Shown in pieces: positions 53,856-64,000 of a DNA stretch of 64,000 nt. Origin of the DNA: Mya arenaria. Taxonomy: Eukaryota > Mollusca > Bivalvia > Myida > Myidae. The notes beneath the pieces were generated by a model. The model ran no database searches and had not been told where the DNA came from. It saw nothing but the letters and a program-made list of their open reading frames with translations. The stretch lies in the NCBI RefSeq assembly GCF_026914265.1, contig NC_069125.1:8123617-8187616 (forward strand). The letters are read 5' to 3'. A program made the position numbers and the translations under genes. Position 1 is the stretch's first letter, and every line of letters begins with the position of its first letter.

Positions 53856-56800
53856 TCACTCGGACATCCTCGCTGCCACAGCGGGGGGAAGGGGAGGCGG
53901 CGGATAGGAGGGTGGCGGAGGCCGACTCCGCCGCTTTGCGGTGACGTCTTTTCCGGTGGTGGGTTCACTCCTTGTGACGTCGTCGATTTTATCGTCTGTG
54001 ATGACTATAGAGGGTACTTCATGTATCGCAGTCTGTTTACTACTGAGTGGGCTGTCTTGATTAGTCAGAGACTGAAATTTGGTGTTCCGGGAATCTGCAG
54101 AGTCTCCACAATGCAATTCAATCGACTCCTGGGGTTCGAATACCGGTGTGGTCAAATCCAAATCTAAAGGCTCTGACGTTTGTGTCTGTGAAGGATGATG
54201 TAACGATAAAATACCATCCAAGGACGAACTGAGAAAAAAGTTTGCTTTCAAAGCAGATGTCAACGCTTCTTCGTCTTCCGATGAAGAAGAGAAGTTGAAT
54301 ACGTCTAAGCTTGATTGTGAGAGACTTGTGATGTCACTCATAGATCTACTTCCGCTTATCGCAGATGGGTGTGTTTCTATTGTTTCACTCTTTCGTGAAT
54401 TTGTTTTCTTTTGAAGCAGGCGACGAACGCCAGCAAAAGGACTCGATTTCTTTCTGCCGGGCTTTGATGACATTTGGCTCAATTTGCTGACGTCATCTGC
54501 AGAAAGAGTTTGTGCTATTTCCGGTACCGATAGACGCCAGTTGGAATAATTAGCATATCTTGCACCTTTGAATTCAATTTTATTTTCACTCTGTTCACTG
54601 ACGTCATCCGATGCATTCGCCAATGACCCTAAATCTGACAAAGACTTACACCCACGTATTGGCTCTGACGTCACTGTGGCTTCATTGGATGACGTCTTCT
54701 GCTTTGCAAACTTCCGACGTATATTGAAAGGCGCCCAGTTTCTTGGCGACAATGGTGACCTGGGCTTAAAACGATCAGTAGATGTGGAACTGTTCTCTTG
54801 AGCTGCCTTTATTTCTCTTGCCTGTGTTATAAAAAGGAAACATAAACATCGAACGTGTACCAAATCACGAATATAAATGTTTAATTTTATTCATCAGTGG
54901 TTCGTTTCAATAAGATATCTTAGTCGTAAAACTAAGGCTCGGGTACACCCAGAATCTATACAATACATGTTCTTACGATAGATTTTAATAAAACGCAGTT
55001 TTTACGCAAAAAAAACGTGGATACGACTACAAGGGTTGTTATGATACATCCCTACGACCACGCCCCCCCCCCCATTTAAACAATAAAATAAAAATGTGAG
55101 TTATCACAACTAACGGTTCTCCCATGATTTTAATACTACAAAAAATGGGGAGGGGCGTGGTCATAGGGATGTGTTATAACAACGCATCCTGTGGTAACGC
55201 CTGGAAGCCTAGGATCGTAAGCCTAGCGATATTAATTGAAACTGGGGCCGTTCAGCAATTATGAAAAAAAACACACCATTTGATCTCATATTCTTTAATT
55301 AAATCAATCGCAATCATATGTAGAACGTGATCTTTAACTTGACGCAAATCGGGCAATATTAAATTACTAACAAATAAAAATGCTCCATGGAGGCCCGTAG
55401 CATACTAATATTTTAAATTATTAATTCCAATACAATCTGATGAGAAATACGCGAGTAGGATTATCTTACCTTCTTTGAAAAGTTGAACGACTTTTCCATG
55501 TCGTCCGTATCAGTTGCTGTGACGACCTTCGCACGTGCTATCTTTGGTGTGTTAGGATTGGTCAACGTTTTTGTGACGTCATTTGGTGGGCTGAAGAACC
55601 TGTCTACTGATACAGTTATTGGAGTCAAGTCGTCCCGTTTGCCTGCCTAAAACACAACAACAACATTAACAGACGAATTTAATGATTCAACAGGTCATAA
55701 CAGTGCCAATGAAACAGCTGAAGAAACAGTTTAATACCTTATACATCGCATGTACGCATGGAGGGCCGGGCCATATAGTTATAAAGACAGGTGATCGTTT
55801 GTTTAGTGCAAGACCGAAAAATATTTCATCGACCAATCACCAAAAGCTATACTTCACGCCTAGTTTAGCCAAAATCTAATTCTTTACTTTTTTGTGTTCA
55901 CAAGGTGAAATTTATTTCGATATACATCGAAACTAACATTTAATTTCTTTTTATTATATGCCTAAAAAGATTTAAATTGGCAGTATGCAAACATTTAACG
56001 TCATTTCGAAAATTGTGTACGAGTCCTGTGTACGCCGAAGTTTGATTTGGACATGGGAACGTGCTATCAATACCTTCAAGAGTTCGAAAGTCTGCCGCAC
56101 GCGCTTTTTCTGAATGTCGTCTGCCTCGTGCATGGCTTCCGCCAGCAACAGACGACCTGTGACGTCATCGTTGTCAAGCAGATGTACCAGAGCAAGGTTG
56201 TGTAGGATCTGAAGTATAAAAAAGCTACAGTAATACTAGGTTTATTTGATTAGATCGTTCAACGTAAATCGAATGTTTTTATAGTACTGAAAAGTTGTTA
56301 TTTTGAAACCGAAAATTTAAACAAGACAGGGGTGGCTCAAGAATTTGACGTTAGAGGGGGCGTGTATAACCTTTTGACTTGCGTCACTCCCTAAGAACCG
56401 AAATAATTTTGGTTTAAAATGTTGGCAGTGGGGTTTGAGGGTAGGACCACAAGACAATTTAAACAAGTTTAGTCTTTTTTTATCTTTATTGAATTGAGAG
56501 GTAAACTAACTTGGCCGATTTTTTCACTAGATGCGCATTTCATCCCCTCACGGATCCGATCGTGCAAGATGTTACAACTTTAATCATTAAATCCAAGCCA
56601 CTAACGTAAGTATTCGAATTTATAGGTTTAAAATGTGTTTAACTTACTCTTCGTGTTTTTGTTTCTTTCATGGTAACCTCAACTTACCTGATACAGATTT
56701 AGCAGCACGTGCAGTCCCAGGGGCCGGTAGTCGATGTACGTGTTCCCTCGGAGCAGGTCACGTGACGCCTTCAGGTCCGACAGCGATTTTATGATGCTAA

Positions 56801-59493
56801 AACAAATATGAGATAAATATATTTTTTTTAATTTAAGAAGACCACAGTGATCCTTAAACGCCAGAGGCCACTGTCTTAGAATAAATAAGTATTGCACTTG
56901 CAACGCAATCGGAACACCTCGGTCCCTATCGAACAGATATCTACCCCGAAGCGTGTCGGAGATAACTGAGTTGATGCGATTGGTATTATAGAGGCCACAT
57001 CAAATTGAACGATTGGAGTTTATGGTGGTTAATCCTCATTTAGTAGTTGGCTTACCTTTTTGACTTAAGGTAAATTGTTCCTCTTTGGAAGTAAGCAATG
57101 GCCAGCAGCTGGTCCGTCTGTACTGCCTTGGTGAAGTTCTGGAAACATTGGTAGGAAAAATCGTCAAAAAGTGAAGAAAACAGCTGTTGGTAGATTGCAT
57201 TGTGTTGAATGAATTTTGTCCCGATAATGTAATAATGTATAAAAGAATCTCATACGCGGTGATCTCCCTTGGCGACCAGAAAAGCTGCTGTATACAGCGA
57301 ATGTAAGTAACCGCTGCGTGGAGTTTGGTCGTATAGTTCATGACATAATGTCGCTTGGTACTTTTGTGTTTTATGGTTATTAAGAACCTGCTAAATTGAA
57401 ATTTATACTACGCGATCTACTTGCAGCGTAGTCGAATGTTCAGATTTCTGTCATTGTAAACCGTCCATATATATACGCGGTTGTTTTTTATGGAAAATGG
57501 CCGAGGAGTTCCGAATGGCATACTAGTTGTTTACAGTTGACAACAGTTTTTACAAGAGTTTCTTACGGAATGCCGTTAGGGCCATCGCTTGTGAATGTGT
57601 TGATCTGAAACGCGATACTCGATAGTACAATGATGAAAACGCGAAATCACGAAACTACGATAGTAAAAACGCGACAGTACGATGATGAAAACGCGACAGT
57701 ACGATGACGAAAACGCGATAATACGACAGTACGATGGTGATAATGCGAAAAACTATCATGTTTTCAACATCGTACTTTCGTGTTTTCACCATCGTATTAT
57801 CGTGATTTCGCGTTTTCATAATCGTACTATCGTACTGTCGCGCCAGTTTTCATCATCGTTCTGTCGCGTTTTCGCCATAGTAGTTTCATGATTTCGCGTT
57901 TTCATCATCGTACTTTCGATTATCGCGTTTCAGATCAACACAATCACAGGCGATGGCCCTAACGGCATTCCGTAGTTTCTTGCAAGGGAACATCACTTTA
58001 AAATCAAATTATCAAAATATCAATATTTACATTCGCCTCGTCTTTTCTATAGATTAAATTGAATATATTTACATAACAGACAAGGAGTTATGACGTCATT
58101 GTTTATTTCAATATTGCGCTCCGATTGGATGAGCGCACCGTCACTTAACAAATGATATAAGACGATACAAAAATCAGCTATTCTTTTAAACAAGAATTAC
58201 ATTTCTTTAAGAATCAAAACTTAATTTCAGAACATACTGCTAATTTTTAACCATAAAGAATATTTTTTTGAAAATGTTAATATAAGTATTGATCGCTTTT
58301 TTTCTTGCCTTTATGCCGTATAAACGCAGTAGTGCAAGCGATCAAATGACCAAAAAGGGCTTGCGCGCTTCATGGAATTTTCCTCGCGTGCCCTACTGCG
58401 TTCATACAGCATAAACGCAAAAAAAGAGTGCGATCAATCCTTAAATGTACGCATTTCGAAATAAAAAAGTCACCACATTCGACCATTCCTTGATTTAATT
58501 TAAACCATATAATCTACTAGATTTCGTCCGATGTTTAAAGGACTAGAAACCAGGTAGTTAAAAAATTGAAGAGGACAAAAATGTTAATGCGAGCTACCGA
58601 GGAGGCCGATGATAAATCACTTTACATGATTAAACAAATAAACGCAACAAGCATGTTGCTGTCCCATCTGAGTTTCCCCATTCAAAAATAGTGCTAAATG
58701 ATTTTCCAGTTTAAATCATATCTGTTTATGAATACAGATAAATATACCGGCGCTATTTTTAAAATTTACTCAGATTTACGTGGAATACCACGCCGGTAAA
58801 TTTCGAGTTGGAAAAATGTGCAAAAACTGCGGAAGATGCATGCATACAAGAAAGATTCAATGCGTTGTACACAACGATGTCAATTTTATTGAAGTTTTTG
58901 ACAATTCTTTTTATCTTGCAATTGGCTCATCTGGTGTCTTTAATTAGCTTAAAACGCAAACTATTTTCTATATACATAACCAACATCACTAAAAGCGGAT
59001 GCTAACTACTATCGTCTTGGAGTTTTTTCTGTGTCGATTTTGTTTTAAGAAACAAAGTAACTACAAAAGTTTTGACCATGCTTCACACGTGCTGATTGTG
59101 GAAACACGTGTACAACGGCTACATAAAACTGATATTTTGTTCATCGGTTTCTCGCACTTTTCCGCTCGCTCCGCACAAGATTTTACAAATAAGTTTCCGT
59201 AGCCTTCGGTTTGCCTGAATATCTAAATTAATCCCAAACCCTCGACTTTAATTATAATGAAATAGTAATAGTACCTCGATGGCGTTCTTCTCTTGATCCA
59301 TGTTCAAGCAAGCACATGCTATATTGTAATAAATCCTCGCTGACGGCGAGTCAATCGTCGAATATGTCGTCACAGCCTCCTCGTGCCTGCCCGCACGTTG
59401 TGACGTCAACGCGTCCTTCCAAATTTGTAGAGTCTCTTTCATCGTTTGACACCAGGGGTACCGTTGCAAAAGCACTCTGTCATTTAAACCCAT
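53856..59493 (-). CDS. p67phox/NOXA1-like NADPH oxidase activator, no SH3 or PB1
   Basis: Six exons on the minus strand: 59493-59275, 57138-57056, 56796-56688, 56208-56074, 55646-55470 and 54821-53856. All have GT-AG borders and consistent phases, giving 562 residues. Residues ~20-180 form TPR helices matching the p67phox (NCF2) and NOXA1 N-terminus: IWKDALTSQRAGRHEEAVTT, SARIYYNIACACLNMDQEKN, AVQTDQLLAIAYFQRGTIYL, DYRPLGLHVLLNLYQ. In p67phox this region binds Rac-GTP. Residues ~200-235 (TVSVDRFFSPP ... PKIARAKVVTATD) resemble the linker and activation segment that stimulates the NOX catalytic subunit. The last exon (321 residues) is Ser-rich and disordered-looking, with no SH3 or PB1 domain, and ends in a proline-rich RRSRPPPPSYPPPPLPP that could bind SH3 partners. 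Met1 is used, but Met18 (MKETLQIW) also fits the family start. Confidence 0.85.
55015..55200. mobile_element. Inverted-repeat element in an NCF2-like intron
   Basis: GTTGTTATGATACATCCCTA then CGACCACGCCCC on the left, and GGGGCGTGGTCATAGGGATG then TGTTATAACAAC on the right, about 60 bases of arm each. A poly-C tract lies at the inner edge of the left arm. Non-autonomous DNA element, family unknown. Confidence 0.75.
57552..57986. mobile_element. Foldback element with repetitive palindromic core
   Basis: Terminal arms of about 70 bp: TTACGGAATGCCGTTAGGGC, CATCGCTTGTGAATGTG and TTGATCTGAAACGCGATA, with the reverse complement at 57915-57986. Between them, copies of a ~21-bp AAACGCGACAGTACGATGAT unit run one way on the left and inverted on the right. 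The whole single strand can fold. It lies in the first intron of the NCF2-like gene. No coding capacity. Confidence 0.9.
58288..58443. mobile_element. Palindromic MITE (ATTGATCGC ends)
   Basis: ATTGATCGCTTTTTTTCTTGCC, TTTATGCCGTATAAACGCAGTA on the left; TACTGCGTTCATACAGCATA, AACGCAAAAAAAGAGTGCGATCAAT on the right; short loop around GGCTTGCGCGCTTC. First intron of the NCF2-like gene. Confidence 0.82.
58535..58960. mobile_element. MITE family E copy 2, inverted relative to 8976
   Basis: Starts TTTAAAGGACTAGAAAC. Its minus strand carries TTGTGTACAACGCA, TCTTCCGCAGTTTTTGCAC and AATTTACCGG in the order seen at 8976-9250. First intron of the NCF2-like gene. Confidence 0.65.
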
Positions 59494-60310
59494 TTTGTTA
59501 AAACTATATAATGTTCAATACCAGCATAAGCTTTATATTAATACAGTTTTACACTGTCACAATATATAATTATGTTAGCGCGAATGTGCCAAGAATAAAT
59601 TAAGAAAAAGAGGATGGATATATTTTGGTAATCTCAACCCAAAGGCTCAAATGATGTAATTCACAATCCGTCCGTCGATTAACAAGTCTTTTATTTGGCA
59701 TTTGCGTTCTTTTTTCGATTTATATAATTATCAAGTAAACTGCACAGCGCGTAATGGCATCAACAACAGTTCTACTGAGATTATTCTTATCAGACTTAAC
59801 ATGCATAAAATGGAAAAATTAAAGAAATGTGTTTGCGATCCAAATAATAATTTAAGCTTAAAAGAAGAAGATTTGCCGACACCCTGTTTATATACCCGAT
59901 ACCGTGCTTGCTGGCGCATGGATTTATTTCTGTACATAATGCGTCACACAATTCGATTGTGGTATATATTTTGTACGATCGTTTCTAATGTTTAAAATTT
60001 AAATCACCCTCGGGTGGAACTAAAGAGCATATAATTATACATATAACTCAAAATTAATTAAAATTTATTTGCGGGTTGGTAGGTATATTAAATGTTGAAC
60101 TACTAAAAGCACATGCAAAAGCCAAAAAATAAATATATATGGTTTGGTTAGGGTAACATCCGTATCAAAAACAGGTAGGGCAGGTATTTTTTTTTATTTT
60201 TTATTTATTTTATCTTTTTATTAAGCTTTATCTAAGAACCTTATGGCCATCATTGATTAGTGGTGTCAAACTAATAGCTGTATTGATATTTAAGGGTGTT
60301 TAACTAAATT
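59494..60310. other. 5' flank of the NCF2-like gene
   Basis: AT-rich. The promoter or leader exon was not identified. The open frames near 59702-59995 show no family features. Confidence 0.3.
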
Positions 60311-60912
60311 TTAAAGCTGCACTCTCACATATTGATCGATTTGATTACTTTTTCATTTGTTTTGTCTCAGAATCAGCTCCCCAAATTTCTCGAAACTTCT
60401 TAAGCTTAACACGCTTAAGTAGCTTATTTCAATTAGCCAAAATACATACTTAAATTGAATTTTGATAAATGAAAAATGGTTTATTGTGATAATCATATTG
60501 ATAATTCCTATCTAAAGCATAAAAATTCTTAAAGAAGTTAATATTATGCAATTTATTGAACACCAAAAATAGTGAGCTTAGCTTAATCCTGTTATAAGGG
60601 ACTTAAGAAGTTTCGAGAAATCGGGGCCAGCTGAGTTTGGCTTGTTTTCAAGTAAATCATATTAGATAACTCACGGTAGAAGATTTCTCAATTGTTTGGA
60701 AAACTGCCGAAATTTTATTTTTTCTTAAAGCTTTAGTAACACTTGCAGGCATAAAACATCGATTTTCGAGCGTAAAATATCAAAAACTGCGATCTGATCT
60801 TTTATCAGCAGTCTTATATCACCGGGGTTAAAAAATTTAAACAAAATTCAGCTCATTCCAAGACAAAAAAGATGTCAAAATGGTCAATCTGTCAGCGTGC
60901 AGCTTTTAAAAG
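60311..60912. mobile_element. MITE family A copy with a family C element inside
   Basis: TTAAAGCTGCACTCTCACAT at the left and GTCAGCGTGCAGCTTTTAA at the right. A family C element splits the left arm. Internal AGCTTTAGTAACACTTGCAGGC and GATCTGATCTTTTATCAGCA match family A. Confidence 0.82.
60377..60627. mobile_element. MITE family C copy 3, nested
   Basis: CCCCAAATTTCTCGAAACTT and AAGTTTCGAGAAATCGGGGC ends, flanked by CAGCT on both sides, a likely 5-base target duplication. Inserted into the family A element at 60311, so family C was active after family A inserted here. Confidence 0.85.
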
Positions 60913-61064
60913 AAACACCTTATTTCAAAAACAGTAGGGTGGGGCCTAATTCATAGGTAGGGTCGATAACTCGAACCAAATGCAATTACATTGAAGTAAC
61001 GATTCATGACACTTGACCTGACAAAGATAAGCAGTTCTTAATCATTTTAGTTAAAGACATTGCT
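60913..61064. other. Short unique spacer
   Basis: Between the nested MITEs and the 39-bp array; no feature seen. Confidence 0.3.
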
Positions 61065-62005
61065 ATATAATCTGGCAACATGAGTACCATCTTTTATTTG
61101 AATATATAATCTGGCAACATATGTACCATATTTCATTTGAATATATAATCTGGCAACATATGTACCATATTTCATTTGAATATATAATCTAGCAACATAT
61201 GTACCATATTTCATTTGAATATATAATCTGGCAACATATGTACCATATTTCATTTGAATATATAATCTGGCAACATATGTACCATATTTCATTTGAATAT
61301 ATAATCTAGCAACATATGTACCATATTTCATTTGAATATATAATCTGGCAACATATGTACCATATTTCATTTGAATATATAATCTGGCAACATATGTACC
61401 ATATTTCATTTGAATATATAATCTGGCAACATATGTACCATATTTCATTTGAATATATAATCTGGCAACATATGTACCATATTTCATTTGAATATATAAT
61501 CTGGCAACATATGTACCATATTTCATTTGAATATATAATCTGGCAACATATGTATCATATTTCATTTGAATATATAATCTGGCAACACATGTACCATATA
61601 TTCCATTTGAATATATAATCTGTCAACATATTTCATTCGAATATATAATCTGGCAACATGAGTACCATATTTTATTTGAATATATAATTTGGCAACACGA
61701 GTACCATATTTTATTTGAATATATAATCTCGCAACATGAGTACCATATTTTATTTGAATATATAATCTGGCAACATGAGTACCATATTTTATTTGAATAT
61801 ATAATTTGGCAACATGAGTACCATATTGTATTTGAATATATAATCTGGCAACATATGTACCATATTTTATTTGAATATATAATCTGGCAACATGAGTACC
61901 ATATTTCATTTGAATATATAATCTAGCAACATATGTACCATATTTTATTTAAATATACAATCTGAAAACATATATGTACCATATTTCATTTGAATATATT
62001 GAAAT
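61065..62005. repeat. 39-bp tandem array
   Basis: About 24 copies of a 39-bp unit TATAATCTGGCAACATATGT, then ACCATATTTCATTTGAATA. The left part is highly uniform (ATATGTACC form) and the right part uses ATGAGTACC and TTTTATTTG variants. Both strands remain open over long stretches (up to 172 codons) only because 39 is a multiple of three. Confidence 0.97.
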
Positions 62006-62009
62006 ATTT

Positions 62010-62095
62010 TTTTTAGATATTGCCAGATAAAGAAAAAATGACTCATTCCAAAAAAAGTTGTCAAAACGGTAAATCTGTGAGAATGCAGCTTTAAA
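62010..62095. mobile_element. Right end of a family A MITE next to the array
   Basis: CATTCCAAAAAAAGTTGTCA, AAACGGTAAATCTGTGAG then AATGCAGCTTTAA is the family A right arm. Its left arm is replaced by the 39-bp array. Confidence 0.8.
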
Positions 62096-62138
62096 TACAA
62101 TCTGAACAGGCCATATCATTGTGTTTTTGGTAGAACAT

Positions 62139-62226
62139 TTATATGGTCATTGTAGGCCTCTTCTAAACATCTTATCGTACGACCACTTTTTCCAATCGCT
62201 TATTCTAAGCACGAATATTGTTATTT
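62139..62226. repeat. Direct repeat, left copy (partner at 63684)
   Basis: TATGGTCATTGT then ATCTTATCGTACGACCACTT, TTTCCAATCGCTTATTCTAAG. The same sequence with one or two changes occurs at 63684-63783. Confidence 0.85.
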
Positions 62227-62735
62227 ATGTATTGCTACTTAATAAGGAGGGGCTGGCCATGACAAGTTCAACCAAGTGGGAGACGTGAATAATAAACCAC
62301 AGTCAGTGAAAAGGACATTTATTCAAAATACGAACACGACTTAAAGTCAATAGGGTGGGCTGTGTCAGAAAAAAACACACAATAATTGCAACTAGTTCAT
62401 ACCTTATCAATTATTTTTTTTGAAAATTTATCGTTCGTCTTGCTGTGCCGGGCTATGGCAGATTTAAACGATGAATATTCCACATACACCGCTAAAGAAT
62501 TATTAGGTTTACGATTTGGTCATTGACGCATTAATAAATTAATTTGCGAATGTTATTCTGTGACGACAATATGTTTAGTTCAAGTCATTAAGTATTTTCT
62601 AAAACCCGTCTCTCAGAAAAATGACAGCGCAATCTTTACTTCTTCAAGTTTATGTATTCGTCACGGTGATGAACGATCTGTTTTAAAGGCGCACTCCACG
62701 GTTAAATGCACATTTTTTCTTAAATTGTATTGCCT
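62227..62735. other. Intergenic, no gene seen
   Basis: A 23-codon open frame at 62453 (MADLNDEYSTYTAKELLGLR) resembles the start of some transposon proteins but is too short to call. GGCGCACTCCACGGTTAAAT near 62689 looks like a repeat end. Confidence 0.3.
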
Positions 62736-63030
62736 TGTTATGCACCAGTCAATTGTAAAAGGTCCGGGGGTATACCGGGGATAGCTGTTTTTACCTTTCA
62801 GGTGGCCCCGCAGTGCCGGGTGAATGCGGTGGTTTTGTCTTCGCTTTAAATATAGCGGGGAATGGACCCTACCTAGGGTCCCTGGAATGCGGGGGCATTT
62901 GGCGGGGATTTTACCATCTGTTCTTTCCCGCAGGGCGGGTTTTTTAGCCGGGGTTGGCTGGACCGAAAGTCAAAGTCCCCGATATTCCCCGGACCTGGGG
63001 GCCGTGGTTGCAATTGACTGATGCATTAAG
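62735..63030. mobile_element. MITE family B copy 4
   Basis: TGCACCAGTCAATTGTAA and CAATTGACTGATGCA ends with TTA on each side; interior TTTTACCTTTCAGGTGGCCC and GGACCGAAAGTCAAAGTCCC as in the other copies. Confidence 0.88.
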
Positions 63031-63170
63031 TTTAAATCATCTGACTTTTATGATCGAAATTAAAAATGCATATGATTTGGAGACAGATATAAAGCGATAT
63101 TTTTGCGCTTTCTAACTGGGGATTTTATGGCCACGTAGCTATTACTTAAGCAAAGAAAACAACAACAACA

Positions 63171-63369
63171 TTTAAAGAGGATAAAATTTTGGTATCATTT
63201 CCTTAAACATATGTCATTTTTGGATGTTTTAACCTTCAAATGAGATACACATGAAAATGCATAAATATATTCATGCATTTTCATGTGTAACTCCTTTGAC
63301 TTTAATGAAAAATGACAACAAAAAGAGATATGTTTAAGGTAATGATAACAAAATGTGAACCTCTTTAAA
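63171..63369. mobile_element. Palindromic MITE (TTTAAAGAGG ends)
   Basis: TTTAAAGAGG, ATTTTGGTATCATTTCCTTA and AACATATGTCATTTTT on the left match the reverse complement of the right arm up to CCTCTTTAAA. The centre is a perfect ACACATGAAAATGCAT palindrome around 63247-63289. TTAA at both ends. Confidence 0.85.
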
Positions 63370-63683
63370 TGTTTTTTTAATATTAATAATATATTCATGT
63401 TAAACTCATATATTTATTTTGCATCAACCTACATGGTGCACCTTTTAAGAATGTTCTCAAAAATGTTCCGTTTTAAGACCTGCCGCTCAAGGTATTTTCT
63501 TCATTCATTCAAGTGTCCCGAGTATTATTATACTATGAATAGAAAACTGTCAGTAAACATTCTATTTAAAATAAATCATGCTCAAATAGTTCATCTATAA
63601 ACTCTTGCGCTATTTTTAAGAAAAACGCTTACGTCAATAATAAAATCATGAATTACCCTGAAATAAACCTTTTTTGTTCATTT
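63370..63683. other. Intergenic, no gene seen
   Basis: AT-rich; no exon or repeat recognised. Confidence 0.3.
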
Positions 63684-63783
63684 AGATGGTCATTGTCACC
63701 CCCCCCCCCCTCCCCCCTATCAACGATCTTATCGTACGACCACTTTTTCCAATCGCTTATTCTAAGCACAAATATTGTTATAT
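63684..63783. repeat. Direct repeat, right copy (partner at 62139)
   Basis: Matches 62139-62226 but has a poly-C insertion (CCCCCCCCCCCTCCCCCC) between GGTCATTGTC and ATCTTATCGTACGACCAC. Confidence 0.85.
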
Positions 63784-63835
63784 GTTGTATATTTTGAAAC
63801 AAATTATTTAGTTGGACACGTAATACACAACTGGT

Positions 63836-64000
63836 TTGCCTGAACATCTAGTTTGGAAACGCGGCTAGTTTGGCTGAACAGCTAGTTTGGAAACGCGGCT
63901 AGTTTGGCTGAACATCTAGTTTGGAAACGCGGCTAGTTTGGCTGAACAGCTAGTTTGGAAACGCGGCTAGTTTGGCTGAACATCTAGTTTGGAAACGCGG
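63836..64000. repeat. ~34-bp tandem array running off the window
   Basis: CTAGTTTGGAAACGCGG and CTAGTTTGGCTGAACATCT or ...AACAGCT alternate, giving about five units before the right edge. It continues outside the window. Confidence 0.93.

Noticed and set aside
61047-61909. Long open frames on both strands with a YGTYVARLYIQMK-type peptide repeat
   Set aside because: They arise from a 39-bp tandem unit that is a multiple of three, open on both strands, with no start context or splice support.
62453-62524. Short frame MADLNDEYSTYTAKELLGLR
   Set aside because: Looks like the start of a mobile-element protein but is only 23 codons with no continuation recognised.

Overview
The window looks like nuclear DNA of a bivalve mollusc. 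Genes are eukaryotic with GT-AG introns, the DNA is AT-rich, and short inverted-repeat transposons, tRNA-headed SINEs and tandem arrays are dense. The three nuclear receptors look like the expanded NR1-type receptors known from bivalves. I cannot name the species from sequence alone.

Genes, left to right. A terminal exon of an unrecognised gene lies at 1806-2062 (+). Three paralogous nuclear receptors, each with its whole reading frame in one exon, lie at 10395-11990 (-), 16551-18446 (+) and 30161-32005 (+). A five-exon gene at 35120-39870 (-) joins a winged-helix domain like that of tRNA 2'-phosphotransferase (TRPT1/KptA) to an AMN1-like leucine-rich repeat domain. The ribosomal protein gene eL6 (RPL6) occupies 40941-45161 (+), with a pyrimidine-start leader exon and ETS- and CRE-like promoter sites. 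A six-exon gene at 53856-59493 (-) encodes a p67phox/NOXA1-like NADPH oxidase activator with TPRs and an activation segment but no SH3 or PB1 domain.

Between the genes lie tandem arrays with units of about 32, 145, 24, 52, 28, 35, 42, 39 and 34 bp. There are more than ten families of small inverted-repeat elements, several ending in TTAA and one with TTA target duplications. There are several tRNA-derived SINE heads, a LINE reverse transcriptase fragment, and one broken Ty3/Gypsy-type element whose integrase lies upstream of reverse transcriptase, the Gmr1-like order.

The genes do not form an operon or an obvious pathway. The receptors are a local family. RPL6 and the TRPT1/AMN1-like gene are divergent neighbours separated by about 1 kb. 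The oxidase activator is independent. The most notable observations are the TRPT1/AMN1-like fusion, the unusual P-boxes and the AF-2 loss in one receptor, and the oxidase activator whose usual C-terminal modules are replaced by a disordered, proline-rich tail. Exon joins were worked out by hand from splice signals and reading phase; no search or alignment program was run.
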